A model generated the notes under the pieces. That model searched no databases. It was not told where the DNA came from and worked only from the letters and a program-made list of their open reading frames with translations. A stretch of 64,000 nucleotides of DNA from Agreia sp. PsM10 (lineage in GTDB: Bacteria > Actinomycetota > Actinomycetes > Actinomycetales > Microbacteriaceae): contig NZ_JARUXC010000001.1 in the NCBI RefSeq assembly GCF_030433855.1, positions 1 to 64,000 on the forward strand. The letters run 5' to 3'. Made by a program: the position numbers and the translations under genes. Of this stretch, positions 43,026 to 51,937 are shown in pieces; position 1 is the first letter of the stretch, and every line of letters starts with the position of its first letter.

Positions 43026-43031
43026 TAGCCT
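43026..43031 (+). promoter_or_regulatory. -10 box of crcB1 (leaderless)
   Basis: TAGCCT ends 7 bases before the GTG at 43039. The intervening sequence is C-rich with no Shine-Dalgarno. Confidence 0.5.
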
Positions 43032-43038
43032 CCCCCCT

Positions 43039-43446
43039 GTGCAGAACCGACCGCTGGCCCACCTCGTCGCGGTGTTCCTCGGCGGTGTGCTGGGCAGTGG
43101 CCTGCGGCTCGGCCTCGATACGGTCGTCCCCCACTCCGACGAGCAGTTCCCCCTCAGCACGCTCCTCATCAACGTGGTCGGATCCTTCGTTCTGGGCTGG
43201 CTGACGGGGGGTATCTTCGCTCGCGGCGCATCGTCGGTTCTGAAGGCGGCACTCGGCCCCGGCCTGCTCGGGTCGTTCACGACGTTCTCGGCCGTCATCC
43301 TGGCCCTGGCGCTCCTCACCGTCTCCACACCGCCCCAGATCGTTCTCGCCGTCGTGTACCTCGGGGCCACCCTGGCTCTGGGCCTCGGCGCATCGTTCCT
43401 CGGCATCCGCCTGGGAGAACGTTCGCGCAAGGGGGTCGCCGAGTGA
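43039..43446 (+). CDS. crcB: Fluoride channel subunit CrcB, first copy
   Basis: 135 residues, four membrane helices. Fluc/CrcB features are GSGLRLGLD in helix 1, the STLLINVVGSFVLGWLTG motif in helix 2, and LLGSFTTFSAVILAL with the TTFS break in helix 3. Paired genes usually form a heterodimeric fluoride channel. GTG 43039 has a leaderless-type -10 box. Its stop overlaps the GTG of the second copy (GTGA). No fluoride riboswitch is visible in the 78 bases upstream. Confidence 0.9.
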   Translation: MQNRPLAHLVAVFLGGVLGSGLRLGLDTVVPHSDEQFPLSTLLINVVGSFVLGWLTGGIFARGASSVLKAALGPGLLGSFTTFSAVILALALLTVSTPPQIVLAVVYLGATLALGLGASFLGIRLGERSRKGVAE

Positions 43447-43838
43447 CGCCGCTCCTCGCCCTCGTGGTGGTGGTGTCCGGGGGGTTCGCAGCGGTCGTGC
43501 GCTACGGCGTGAGCACCTGGGTCGCCTCGCGCCCGTCCTCGTCACCGCTTCGTCGCTTTCCGTGGGCCGTGCTCGTCGTCAACGGGGCGGGCTCGGCGCT
43601 CGCGGGCTGCGCAGCCGGCCTCGCCTCGACCCTGGCGCTGTCGGACGATGTGCGACTCGTGCTCGTCACCGGGGTGGCGGGCGGACTCACGACCTTCAGC
43701 ACTTTCAGCGTCGAGACGGTGGCCCTGCTTCGAGACGGTCGTCGCGGCGTCGCCGCCCTGTCGTGCCTGCTCAACCTCGCGGTCGGTCTGGCGCTCGCGG
43801 TGGGCGGCTACGCGCTGGGCGTGCTGCTCTCGTCGTGA
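43443..43838 (+). CDS. crcB: Fluoride channel subunit CrcB, second copy
   Basis: 131 residues, four membrane helices, with VVVVSGGFAAVVRYGVSTWV, PWAVLVVNGAGSALAGCAAG and VAGGLTTFSTFSVETVALLR. It is divergent in sequence from the upstream copy, as expected for the partner of a heterodimer. Translation is coupled through a GTGA overlap. Its 3' end overlaps the convergent Ig-repeat membrane protein gene by 31 bases. Confidence 0.9.
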   Translation: MTPLLALVVVVSGGFAAVVRYGVSTWVASRPSSSPLRRFPWAVLVVNGAGSALAGCAAGLASTLALSDDVRLVLVTGVAGGLTTFSTFSVETVALLRDGRRGVAALSCLLNLAVGLALAVGGYALGVLLSS

Positions 43839-45958
43839 GCGGGCGGGCGCACGAATCTCACCCACAGCCAGACGGCGACGCAGACCGCGGCGAAGACCAG
43901 TGACAGCAGCGCGATCAAGATGATGCCCGCGCCGCCGCCGAGTCCGCCGAGCGCCGAAGACAGGACGCCCGCGAGCAGGGTGAATCCGGCCAGCGCGAGA
44001 ACGAGCCACACGACGCGCCGCCAGCGCAGGATGTGCCGGCCGGGAAGGTCGGCGATCGGAAGAAGCAGGAAGCCCGCGCCTCCGAGGGAGGCGAGCGCAA
44101 CGGTGTTCACGAATTCCGCCAGGAAGGCGCCGACCGTTCCGGCACCCCCGGAGAAGGATCCGGAGATGAGCAGGGCGGTGACGCCGATCACGAGGAGGGA
44201 CCCGATCTGGAGTGCCGCCAGGCGCCCCTGAGCGCGCCGCGAGGCGGGAGCCGTGAGGGCGAGGCCGAACACGATGCCGAAGACCAGCGCGGGGTCGAGG
44301 TCGAGTGTGCGCGAGAGCAGGGTCGCGCCCACCGATACGAGGAGGAAGATCGGGCGGAGCCGGATGTCGACGGAGACGTCGAGGATCCAGCGCGCGAGCA
44401 GCCGGGGAACCAGGACGGCGACCGCGTTCACCGCGACGATTCCGAGGGCGACAGCAACGAGCAGGCGCAGATAGGCCGGTTCGTCGGCCACGGGCGCGCT
44501 GAGAACGGTGATGGTCGCGGTCGCGATGAGGGCGAAGACCCCCGTGACACGCGTGTTCCACGGCAGGGCGGGCGCGGTCTCGAACTCCTGGTGGCGGGAG
44601 CGGTTGCGACCCGTGAGCCGTGCACCCCTCGAGCCGGGCAGGGAGGGCCCCGAACGCAGCCCGCGCAGGGTTCCCGCGAGTAGCCGCGCGGGCACGGCGA
44701 GGAGAGCGACCATCGCCAGCCCGATGCCGAACGCCAGGGTCCAGTCGATGGCTCCAGCGCTTCCGAATGCCGGCCTCATGCCCGCGCTGAACCGCGTCGC
44801 GGCCGACCACCCGCCCGGCGTGACGGCTGTCGGAGCCTCGGCCGAGGCATCCGGCTGGGCCTGCGGCTGCTCGGGAGACGCCGCCGGGAGATCGCCGTCG
44901 GGACGGGTCGGCGGCGCCGTGGATGTCGGCGCGGGCTCGGGCGCGGAGGAGCTCGGCTGAGGCGTCGGTGCGGGCGTCGCGGTCACGGCCGTGCCGAAGG
45001 CCACCGAGACCCGGGTGCTCTCCGTGCTGATGTTGCCGGCCTCGTCCTGCTGGATGGCCGACACGTCGTAGCTGCCGATGTCGATCGCGGCCGAGGTGCA
45101 CGACCATCGGCCGCCCGCCACGACTGCCTGGCACAGCGAATGCGGGCCTGCGAACAGGGTCACCGTCGCCCCGTCCTCGCCGGTTCCGGAGAACGTCGCG
45201 CCGGTCGCCGAGACGGGGCTCGCGGGAATGGTCACGGCGGGCGGGGCCGGTGCGTCGACATCGATGGTGAGGTCCGTCGGTGCGCTGGATGCCGACGAGC
45301 GGCCGCCGCTCCAGGGCGCGACCTGGCTCGCGGTCAGCTGATAGGTGCCGCTGGTGGTGCCGGCGGGCAGTGCGCAGAACCACGCGCCGGTGGAATCGAC
45401 CGTCGCCGTGCACGACACTCCGCCGACCTTCGCCGTCACCGTCGCCCCCGGCAGGCCGGCGCCCACCACGGTGCCGCTCGAGACCGTTCCGCCGCCGGGG
45501 CCCGCCGTGGGCGCGTTCAGCACGGCTATCTGCACGCTCGTCTCCGAGGTCTGGCCGTCGACGCTCTGCACTGCTCGCACCGAGACGGACGGGGCGGATT
45601 CGAGGGTGACGTCGCACGCCCACACCCCCGAGGAGTTCGCGACGACACTGCAGAGCGGCTGGCCGCCCGCATCCGAGTACAGGTCGATACCGGCCGACGG
45701 CTCGGCGGTGCCCCGGAACGTGATGGCGTCGCCGACGAGTTCGGATGCCGCGGGCCGCTCGATCACGGGCGTCGCGATCACGACGGTGGAGTCGGGCGAC
45801 GGGGTCGGCGTCGGGTCGGTCTCGGTTGCGGATGCCGGAAGGCCCGGTGCGACGAGCGCGGCCAGGACGATGCCCAGAATGGCGCCGACGGTCGCCACGA
45901 GGGCAGCACGACGGCGCGTTGCTGCTGCGTGTGATGTTCCTGGCACGAAAGTGGTCAC
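43808..45958 (-). CDS. Surface Ig-repeat protein with polytopic membrane domain
   Basis: 716 residues. A basic N-terminus and hydrophobic core (to ~47) form a signal sequence. Three bacterial Ig-like repeats follow (about 60-345), each with two Cys in equivalent places (PLCSVVANSSGVWACDV; VSCTATVDSTGAWFCAL; HSLCQAVVAGGRWSCTS). A Pro/Ser/Thr-rich linker (to ~425) leads to a membrane domain of about nine helices ending in a short cytosolic tail. I do not recognise the membrane domain. The start is GTG 45958 because GGGAGG is 4 bases upstream; the in-frame extension to 46129 runs into the divergent tetR region. Role unknown; a sensor or anchored adhesin is possible. Confidence 0.75.
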   Translation of the reverse strand: MTTFVPGTSHAAATRRRAALVATVGAILGIVLAALVAPGLPASATETDPTPTPSPDSTVVIATPVIERPAASELVGDAITFRGTAEPSAGIDLYSDAGGQPLCSVVANSSGVWACDVTLESAPSVSVRAVQSVDGQTSETSVQIAVLNAPTAGPGGGTVSSGTVVGAGLPGATVTAKVGGVSCTATVDSTGAWFCALPAGTTSGTYQLTASQVAPWSGGRSSASSAPTDLTIDVDAPAPPAVTIPASPVSATGATFSGTGEDGATVTLFAGPHSLCQAVVAGGRWSCTSAAIDIGSYDVSAIQQDEAGNISTESTRVSVAFGTAVTATPAPTPQPSSSAPEPAPTSTAPPTRPDGDLPAASPEQPQAQPDASAEAPTAVTPGGWSAATRFSAGMRPAFGSAGAIDWTLAFGIGLAMVALLAVPARLLAGTLRGLRSGPSLPGSRGARLTGRNRSRHQEFETAPALPWNTRVTGVFALIATATITVLSAPVADEPAYLRLLVAVALGIVAVNAVAVLVPRLLARWILDVSVDIRLRPIFLLVSVGATLLSRTLDLDPALVFGIVFGLALTAPASRRAQGRLAALQIGSLLVIGVTALLISGSFSGGAGTVGAFLAEFVNTVALASLGGAGFLLLPIADLPGRHILRWRRVVWLVLALAGFTLLAGVLSSALGGLGGGAGIILIALLSLVFAAVCVAVWLWVRFVRPPAHDESSTPSA

Positions 45959-46039
45959 GTACCTCCCATTTAGGGGTCTTTGCGACTCGAAGTCAAACTT
46001 TTCACACGCCCGAAACAGTCTCCGGGCCATACTGGGCGG

Positions 46040-46061
46040 GAGTGGGACGATCGACCCACTC
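46040..46061. promoter_or_regulatory. Candidate TetR operator
   Basis: GAGTGGG and CCCACTC flank a central CGATCG with one A on each side, a 22-bp near-perfect palindrome. It sits between the divergent genes and 17 bases before the tetR-type ATG. Confidence 0.7.
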
Positions 46062-46077
46062 GGGAGGATGGGCCACG

Positions 46078-46674
46078 ATGACCAGGATGTCGGCACAGGA
46101 CCGTCGAGTCGAGCTCGTCGCCGCCGCATTCCGGGTCGTCGCCGCCCGGGGCGTGGCCTCGGCCAGCGTCCGCGCGATCTGTCAGGAGGCCGGCATGGCC
46201 CTCGCGAGTTTCCACTACGCGTTCGAGTCTCGAGACGCGCTCATGGCCGAGCTGGTGAACGTGGTCGTCGAGGCCGAGCGCGGGGCCATGCTTCCGCCGC
46301 TCACGCCGGGGGAGTCTTTTCGCGACACGGTCAGGCTCGGGCTCGAGCGGTACCTCCAGCACCTGCGCTCCGATCCGCAACGAGAGAAGGCCATGCTCGA
46401 ACTGACGCAGTACGCCTTGCGCACGCCCGCACTCGAAGCGGTCGCCTCCCGCCAGTACGAGCGGTACCACGCCCTGGCAGAAGACGCCCTCGCCACGGCG
46501 GCAGAGCTCTGGAACGTGACCTGGACGATGCCGATCGTCGACGTCGCCCGCATCCTCGTGGTGGTCACAGACGGGGTCACCCTCTCGTGGCTCGTCACTC
46601 GAGACGACGCCGCCGCGGCTCGGGCGCTCGACTTCGCGGCGGACTCCGTCGTGGGTCTGGCGGTCGCCGCATGA
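46078..46674 (+). CDS. TetR-family regulator of the MFS/GH1 operon
   Basis: 198 residues. HTH region: RRVELVAAAFRVVAARGVAS, SVRAICQEAGMALASFHYAF (about residues 8-48). The C-terminal domain resembles TetR_C_6 types (QYALRTPALEAVASRQYERY). ATG 46078 has GGGAGGA upstream; an ATG three codons later is possible. Its stop overlaps the MFS start (ATGA), so it heads a five-gene operon and probably represses it through the palindrome at 46040-46061. Confidence 0.87.
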   Translation: MTRMSAQDRRVELVAAAFRVVAARGVASASVRAICQEAGMALASFHYAFESRDALMAELVNVVVEAERGAMLPPLTPGESFRDTVRLGLERYLQHLRSDPQREKAMLELTQYALRTPALEAVASRQYERYHALAEDALATAAELWNVTWTMPIVDVARILVVVTDGVTLSWLVTRDDAAAARALDFAADSVVGLAVAA

Positions 46675-47912
46675 GCGTGTTCGCCGAACCCGTCCGTCGG
46701 GTCGGGGGCGGCTGGATCGCCCTCTTCGCGGCCGCCTGGCTCGGAGTCTGGATGGCTCAGCTCACGCCGGTGCAGCTGCTGCTGCCCGTGCAGATCGAGC
46801 AGCGCCTGGGGGCCGCGTCGTGGGTGGACAACGTGGTGGCGTTCGGGGTGATCTCGGGAATCGCCGGTGTCGCCGCCTTCATCGCCTTCCCCGTCACGGG
46901 ACTTCTCTCCGACCGCACGACATCGCGCTTCGGCAGGCGGCGCCCCTGGATCGCCGGCGGCGCACTGCTGTTCGCGGTCTCGCTGCTGCTTCTCGGGCTG
47001 CAGGACGGCTTCGTCGGCATGGGCGTCTTCTGGACCCTCTCGATCATCGGCTTCTGCATCCTCACCGCGGCGCTCACCGCCACGATCTCCGACCGGGTTC
47101 CGGTGGGCCAGCGCGGCTTCGTCTCGGGGTGGATCTCCGCTCCGCAGGCGGTCGGCACGATCCTCGGCCTCGTCCTCGTGCTCACCCTGTTCACCGGCCA
47201 GTTCGGGGGATATGCGGCGATGGCCGTGCTCCTCGTCGTGCTTGCCGCGCCCTTCCTGATCTTCGGCCGCGACGAGGTGCTGACTCGCGAGGCCGCACGG
47301 AGCGTCCCGCGTGGACGGCTGATCGACGAACTGTGGATCAGTCCCCGCCTGTACCCGGACTTCGGCTGGACGCTTCTCGGCCGCATCCTCGTCAACACGG
47401 GCAATGCGCTCGGCACGACGCTGCTGCTGTACTTCCTCATGTACGGGCTGAACGACGAGAACGCCGAAGACGACCTGATCGTGCTCACCCTGATCTACAT
47501 GGTCTTCGTGGTGCTCTCGTCGCTCGGCGCCGGCGCCCTGAGCGACCGGCTGGGCCGTCGACGCATCTTCGTGTTCGTGTCATCGACGCTGCAGGCGGTG
47601 GCCGCGCTGCTGCTCGCCTTCGTGCCGGAGCTGTCTGTCGCCATGATCGCCGCCGGTCTCCTGGGCGCCGGCTACGGATGCTTCCTCAGCGTCGACCAGG
47701 CGCTCGCCACGCAGGTCCTGCCCGACCCCGCGACCCGGGGCAAGGACCTCGGCATCATGAACATCGCGACGGCCGTGCCCCAGGCCATGGCGCCCCTCCT
47801 CGGGGCCGCCGTGGTCGCCTGGCTCGGCGGCTTTCAGGGCCTCTTCATCCTGTCCGCGCTCTTCGCCTTCGGCGGCGCCCTCGCCGTCGCCCGAATCAGA
47901 TCCGTGAGGTAG
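46671..47912 (+). CDS. MFS transporter
   Basis: 413 residues, twelve membrane helices. The A-like loop between helices 2 and 3 reads GLLSDRTTSRFGRRRPWIAG and the matching loop in the second half GALSDRLGRRRIFVF. The RTTSRFGRRRPWI pattern resembles sugar/cation symporter-like (GPH/SLC45-type) carriers, which suggests a glycoside or sugar substrate. It follows tetR with an ATGA overlap and precedes the PLP-enzyme gene by 4 bases. Uptake of a glycoside for the GH1 enzyme at the operon end is the simplest reading. Confidence 0.87.
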   Translation: MSVFAEPVRRVGGGWIALFAAAWLGVWMAQLTPVQLLLPVQIEQRLGAASWVDNVVAFGVISGIAGVAAFIAFPVTGLLSDRTTSRFGRRRPWIAGGALLFAVSLLLLGLQDGFVGMGVFWTLSIIGFCILTAALTATISDRVPVGQRGFVSGWISAPQAVGTILGLVLVLTLFTGQFGGYAAMAVLLVVLAAPFLIFGRDEVLTREAARSVPRGRLIDELWISPRLYPDFGWTLLGRILVNTGNALGTTLLLYFLMYGLNDENAEDDLIVLTLIYMVFVVLSSLGAGALSDRLGRRRIFVFVSSTLQAVAALLLAFVPELSVAMIAAGLLGAGYGCFLSVDQALATQVLPDPATRGKDLGIMNIATAVPQAMAPLLGAAVVAWLGGFQGLFILSALFAFGGALAVARIRSVR

Positions 47913-47916
47913 TACC

Positions 47917-49149
47917 GTGATCCCTCCTCTCATCCGCCCCGACACCGAGCCCTGGCGCACACCGTCGAGCTGGTGGCCGCGCCTGGCCGCTGCCACGGCG
48001 CACCTCGAGACCCCGCTGGCCGCCGTCAGTCTCGAGGCGTTCTCGCACAACGCCCACGACATGCTCGACCGGGCCGCTGGAACGACGATCCGGGTCGCAT
48101 CCAAATCGGTGCGCATCCGGTCTCTGGTCGATGCCGTGCTCGCGCTCGACGGATACGCTGGGGTGCTGGCGTACACGCTTCCCGAGGCGCTCTGGCTGGC
48201 CGAGACGATCGACGACGTCGTCGTGGGCTACCCGAGCGTCGACGTCACCGCGATCCGCGAGCTCGCCTCGAGCCCCGAACTCGCCTCGCGTGTGACGCTG
48301 ATGATCGACTCGCTCGACCACCTCGACTTCATCGACGAGGTGGCGCCGCCCGGAACGCGCGAGGATCTTCGGCTCTGCCTCGAGATCGACATGTCGTTCG
48401 TCACGCGTCCGCTCGGTCACGTCGGTGTCTGGAGATCTCCGGTGCGCGAGGTCGCCCAGGCCCGGCGCCTGGCCGAGGCCATCGCGCGGCGCCCCGGCTT
48501 CACGCTCGTGGGCATCATGGGCTACGAGGCGCAGATCGCCGGTGTAGGCAACCGGCCGCGGGGCAATCCTGCGCGCGCCGTCGTGCTCGATTGGATGCAG
48601 ACGCACTCGGTGGCGGAACTCACCGACCGGCGCGGCGCCATCGTCGAGGCCGTGGGGCGCATCTCGCCCCTGGAGTTCGTCAACGGCGGGGGCACCGGCT
48701 CCCTCGAGAGCACGTCGGCGGATGCATCGGTGACGGAGATCGCGGCCGGTTCCGGCCTGCTGGGCGGTCACCTCTTCGACACGTACTCCCGGTTCCGGCC
48801 CGCACCCGCGGCCGCGTTCGCGCTGTCGGTGGTGCGCAAGCCGACACCGCGCATGGCGACGCTCCTCGGCGGCGGCTGGATCGCATCCGGACCGCCGCAG
48901 AAGGACAGGACCCCCGAGATCGTGTGGCCGGAGGGGCTCGAGCTGCAGGCCCGCGAGATGGCCGGCGAGGTGCAGTCGCCCCTCTCGGGCGCGGCCGCCG
49001 CCGAGCTGCGGATCGGCGACCGGGCCTGGCTGCGGCACACGAAGTCGGGAGAACTCGCGGAGCACGTGGCGGAGGTCGCGATCGTATCGGGCGACGAGGT
49101 CGTCGCGATGGTTCCGAGCTACCGCGGAGAAGGGAAGGCATTCCTGTGA
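47917..49149 (+). CDS. Fold-type III PLP enzyme (alanine racemase-like, amino acid deaminase/aldolase)
   Basis: 410 residues. N-terminal alanine-racemase-like barrel with the PLP lysine likely Lys63 in RVASKSVRIRSL, then ETIDDVVVGYPSVD, LMIDSLDHLDFIDE, ISPLEFVNGGGTGSLEST and EIAAGSGLLGGHLFDTY. The C-terminal beta domain has PQKDRTPEIVWPEGLEL and WLRHTKSGELAEHV. It is related to D-threonine aldolase and D-serine dehydratase-like proteins rather than true alanine racemase. The reaction is unknown. The start is GTG 47917; the stop overlaps the next GTG (GTGA). Confidence 0.83.
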   Translation: MIPPLIRPDTEPWRTPSSWWPRLAAATAHLETPLAAVSLEAFSHNAHDMLDRAAGTTIRVASKSVRIRSLVDAVLALDGYAGVLAYTLPEALWLAETIDDVVVGYPSVDVTAIRELASSPELASRVTLMIDSLDHLDFIDEVAPPGTREDLRLCLEIDMSFVTRPLGHVGVWRSPVREVAQARRLAEAIARRPGFTLVGIMGYEAQIAGVGNRPRGNPARAVVLDWMQTHSVAELTDRRGAIVEAVGRISPLEFVNGGGTGSLESTSADASVTEIAAGSGLLGGHLFDTYSRFRPAPAAAFALSVVRKPTPRMATLLGGGWIASGPPQKDRTPEIVWPEGLELQAREMAGEVQSPLSGAAAAELRIGDRAWLRHTKSGELAEHVAEVAIVSGDEVVAMVPSYRGEGKAFL

Positions 49150-50480
49150 GTGCAAGCGGCGCCGTATGGCGCAACTGGGGTCGCACCGAGGCCGTGCGCC
49201 CGAAGCGTGTCGAACGGCCGACGAGCGCGGGCGCCGTGCAGAGGGCCGTGATCGCCGCGGCTCGGTCGGGGCTCACGATCAAGGCGGTAGGAGCGGGGCA
49301 CAGCTTCACCGGCATCGCGGTCGCTCCCGGAGTGCAGCTCGACCTCGATGGCCTCACCGGGCTGATCGGCGTCGACACCGACCGCAAGCGGGTCACGCTC
49401 GCCGCCGGCACACGCCTCTACGACATCCCCCGCCTCCTCGAACCCCTCGGCCTCGCGATGCCGAATCTCGGCGACATCGACCGGCAGAGCATCAGCGGCG
49501 CGATCTCGACGGGAACGCACGGAACGGGATCCGAGTTCACCGGCATCGCCGGCCAGGTCCGCGGCGCCGTGATCGTCACGGGCGACGGAGAACTGCTCCG
49601 CGTCTCCGACACCGAGAACGCCGAGCTGCTGCCCGCCGTGGCGCTCGGACTCGGCGCGCTGGGCATCCTCGTCGAGGTCACCCTCCAGTGCGTCGATGCG
49701 TTCGCCCTGCACGCCCGTGAAGTGCCGATGCCCCTCGGCGGCCTGCTCGACGTCCCTCCGATGTCGCTCGGATCCCTCGCCGAGCGTGTCGAGGCGAGCG
49801 ATCACTTCGAGTTCTACTGGTTTCCGCACACCCGCACGGCGGTCACGAAGACGAACACGCGTCGGCCGGCGACCGACGAGCTGCGGCCACTGACACCCCT
49901 GGCCCGCTTCACGGAGGACGTGGCGCTGACGAACGGCGTCTATCGGGCCACCTGCGCGGCGGCCGTCGCCCTGCCCGGAATCATTCCCCGGGTCAACGGC
50001 ATGGCGGAACGCCTGATGGGCAACCGCGAGTTCTCCGATCGCTCCCATCGCGTCTTCGCGACAAGACGCACCGTGCGTTTCCGCGAGATGGAATACGCCG
50101 TCCCGGCCGAGTCGGTTCCGGATGCGCTGCGCGACGTCATGCGGCTCATCGACGACCGCGGCTGGCGGATCTCGTTCCCCGTCGAGGTGCGCTTCGCCCG
50201 CTCCGACGAGCTGTGGATGTCGACGGCCTACGGCAGGGAGAGCGGCTACATCGCCGTGCATCGCTACTACCGCGAGGACCCGACGGAGTACTTCTCCGCG
50301 GTCGAGGAGATCATGCTCGGCTACGGAGGGCGCCCGCACTGGGGCAAGATGCATACGAGGGGTTCGAGCGAACTGCGCGCCATGTATCCGCGATTCGACG
50401 ACTTCCTCGCCGTGCGCGATCGCCTCGATCCCCAGCGCGTCTTCGCGAACCCCTACCTGAATCGAGTACTTGGAGAATGA
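49146..50480 (+). CDS. FAD-linked oxidoreductase, aldonolactone oxidase (ALO) type
   Basis: 444 residues. The N-terminal PCMH FAD domain has AVGAGHSFTGIAVAPGVQLD, whose His is the usual covalent flavin site in this family, then SISGAISTGTHGTGSEF and AVALGLGALGILVEVTLQ. The C-terminal ALO domain ends with RPHWGKMHTR, the conserved HWGKxH motif, and DPQRVFANPYL. Relatives oxidise L-gulono- or D-arabinono-1,4-lactone or sugar alcohols. GTG 49146 overlaps the previous stop and its own stop overlaps the GH1 ATG, so it is translated within the same operon. Confidence 0.88.
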   Translation: MSASGAVWRNWGRTEAVRPKRVERPTSAGAVQRAVIAAARSGLTIKAVGAGHSFTGIAVAPGVQLDLDGLTGLIGVDTDRKRVTLAAGTRLYDIPRLLEPLGLAMPNLGDIDRQSISGAISTGTHGTGSEFTGIAGQVRGAVIVTGDGELLRVSDTENAELLPAVALGLGALGILVEVTLQCVDAFALHAREVPMPLGGLLDVPPMSLGSLAERVEASDHFEFYWFPHTRTAVTKTNTRRPATDELRPLTPLARFTEDVALTNGVYRATCAAAVALPGIIPRVNGMAERLMGNREFSDRSHRVFATRRTVRFREMEYAVPAESVPDALRDVMRLIDDRGWRISFPVEVRFARSDELWMSTAYGRESGYIAVHRYYREDPTEYFSAVEEIMLGYGGRPHWGKMHTRGSSELRAMYPRFDDFLAVRDRLDPQRVFANPYLNRVLGE

Positions 50481-51919
50481 CGTCGAGGGCCACACGCTTC
50501 CCGAGCGCGGAGACGCTCGCCGCCGAACTCCCTCGAGACTTCGCGCTGGGCGTGGCCACGAGCGCGTTCCAGATCGAGGGGGCGACGCGGGAGGGCGGAC
50601 GCGGGGCGTCGACGTGGGATGCGTTCATGCACCAGCCCGGCCGCATCCGGGGCGGAGCGACCGCCGATGTGGCGACCGATCACATCCATCGCCTCGACGA
50701 GGACATCGACCTCGTGCGCGATCTCGGCGTCGACTCGTACCGGTTCTCGATCTCGTGGCCCCGGGTGCAGCCGGGCGGATCGGGCCGGTTGAACGACCAG
50801 GGCGTGGCCTTCTACGACCGCCTCATCGATCGGCTGCTGGCCGACGGGATCAGCCCGATGGCCACCCTCTTCCACTGGGACACGCCCATCGAGCTCTCCG
50901 GCGGCTGGCTGTCCCGAGACACCGCGCAGAGGTTCGGCGAGCTCGCCTTCCTGCTGGGCGAGCGCTTCGGCGACAGGGTCGACCACTGGGTCACCGTGAA
51001 CGAGCCGGCGACTGTGATGCTCAACGGATACGCCCTGGGCATCCACGCGCCGGGGGAGACGCTGCTGTTCGACGCGCTTCCTGTGGCGCACACCCTTCTG
51101 CTCGGCCACGGCTACGCCGTCGAGGGTCTCAGAGGCGCGGATGTGAAGGGCCTCGTGGGCATCACGAACGTGCACACGCCCACCTCCGGCGCGACCGCCT
51201 CAGACGAGGACACCGCTTTCGCGGGGCTCTTCGACCTGCTGCACAACCGCATCTTCGCCGATCCCGTGCTCCTGGGTCGCTACCCGCAACCGCTCGACGA
51301 GTTCGCGTCGCTCGTCAAGCCGCTCCTAGAGCTGGACTCCCGCGACCTCGACATCATCTCGCAGCCCATCGACTTCTACGGACTCAACTACTACTTCCCT
51401 ACACGCATCGCCGCGGGTGCCGGCCGCGCCGTGTCGCCCGACGGAGACGCGGCCGCGATGACCTCGCTTCCGTTCCACCTCGCTCCCTGGCCCGAGTTCG
51501 CGACCACCGGATTCGGCTGGCCGATCGCGCCCGAGTTCCTCGAGACCACTCTCACGGAGATGGCGGAGAGGTACGGGTCGGCCCTGCCGCCGGTGTTCAT
51601 CACCGAGGGGGGAGCCAGCTTCGCCGAGTCCGTCGTACTCGACGGGCGCACCGGAGAGCGGGTCGTCGCCGACCCGAGACGGATCGACTATCTCGCCCGG
51701 CACCTGGAGTCCGCCCTGCGTGCCACCGCGCCCGGGGGACCGGCGGCATCCGTCGACCTTCGGGGATATCACGTGTGGAGCCTTCTCGACAACTTCGAGT
51801 GGGCGGCGGGCTACAGCCAGCGTTTCGGACTCGTGCACGTCGACTTCGCCACCCAGGAGCGCACGCCGAAGGACTCGTACCGCTGGCTGCAGGCTCTGGC
51901 CGGCACCCGCAGACGGTAG
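50477..51919 (+). CDS. GH1 beta-glucosidase-type glycosidase
   Basis: 480 residues, single GH1 barrel, no signal peptide. Motifs: FALGVATSAFQIEGATREGG at the N-terminus, acid/base Glu in HWVTVNEPATVM, NYYFPTR, nucleophile Glu in VFITEGGASF (ENG replaced by EGG), and the C-terminal WSLLDNFEWAAGYSQRFGL. It should hydrolyse a beta-glycoside in the cytosol. ATG 50477 overlaps the ALO-type stop (ATGA). The ITEGG instead of the common TENG is an uncommon nucleophile context but is seen in some actinobacterial members. Confidence 0.9.
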   Translation: MTSRATRFPSAETLAAELPRDFALGVATSAFQIEGATREGGRGASTWDAFMHQPGRIRGGATADVATDHIHRLDEDIDLVRDLGVDSYRFSISWPRVQPGGSGRLNDQGVAFYDRLIDRLLADGISPMATLFHWDTPIELSGGWLSRDTAQRFGELAFLLGERFGDRVDHWVTVNEPATVMLNGYALGIHAPGETLLFDALPVAHTLLLGHGYAVEGLRGADVKGLVGITNVHTPTSGATASDEDTAFAGLFDLLHNRIFADPVLLGRYPQPLDEFASLVKPLLELDSRDLDIISQPIDFYGLNYYFPTRIAAGAGRAVSPDGDAAAMTSLPFHLAPWPEFATTGFGWPIAPEFLETTLTEMAERYGSALPPVFITEGGASFAESVVLDGRTGERVVADPRRIDYLARHLESALRATAPGGPAASVDLRGYHVWSLLDNFEWAAGYSQRFGLVHVDFATQERTPKDSYRWLQALAGTRRR

Positions 51920-51924
51920 ACGCC

Positions 51925-51930
51925 TAGGCT
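51925..51930 (+). promoter_or_regulatory. -10 box of lipase-like gene (leaderless)
   Basis: TAGGCT ends 7 bases before the ATG at 51938, without a Shine-Dalgarno. Confidence 0.5.
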
Positions 51931-51937
51931 TACGGGC

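Noticed and set aside
42961-43038. Fluoride riboswitch before the crcB pair
   Set aside because: The 78-base gap lacks the conserved riboswitch core and pseudoknot partners. A -10 box 7 bases before the GTG leaves no room for a leader RNA.
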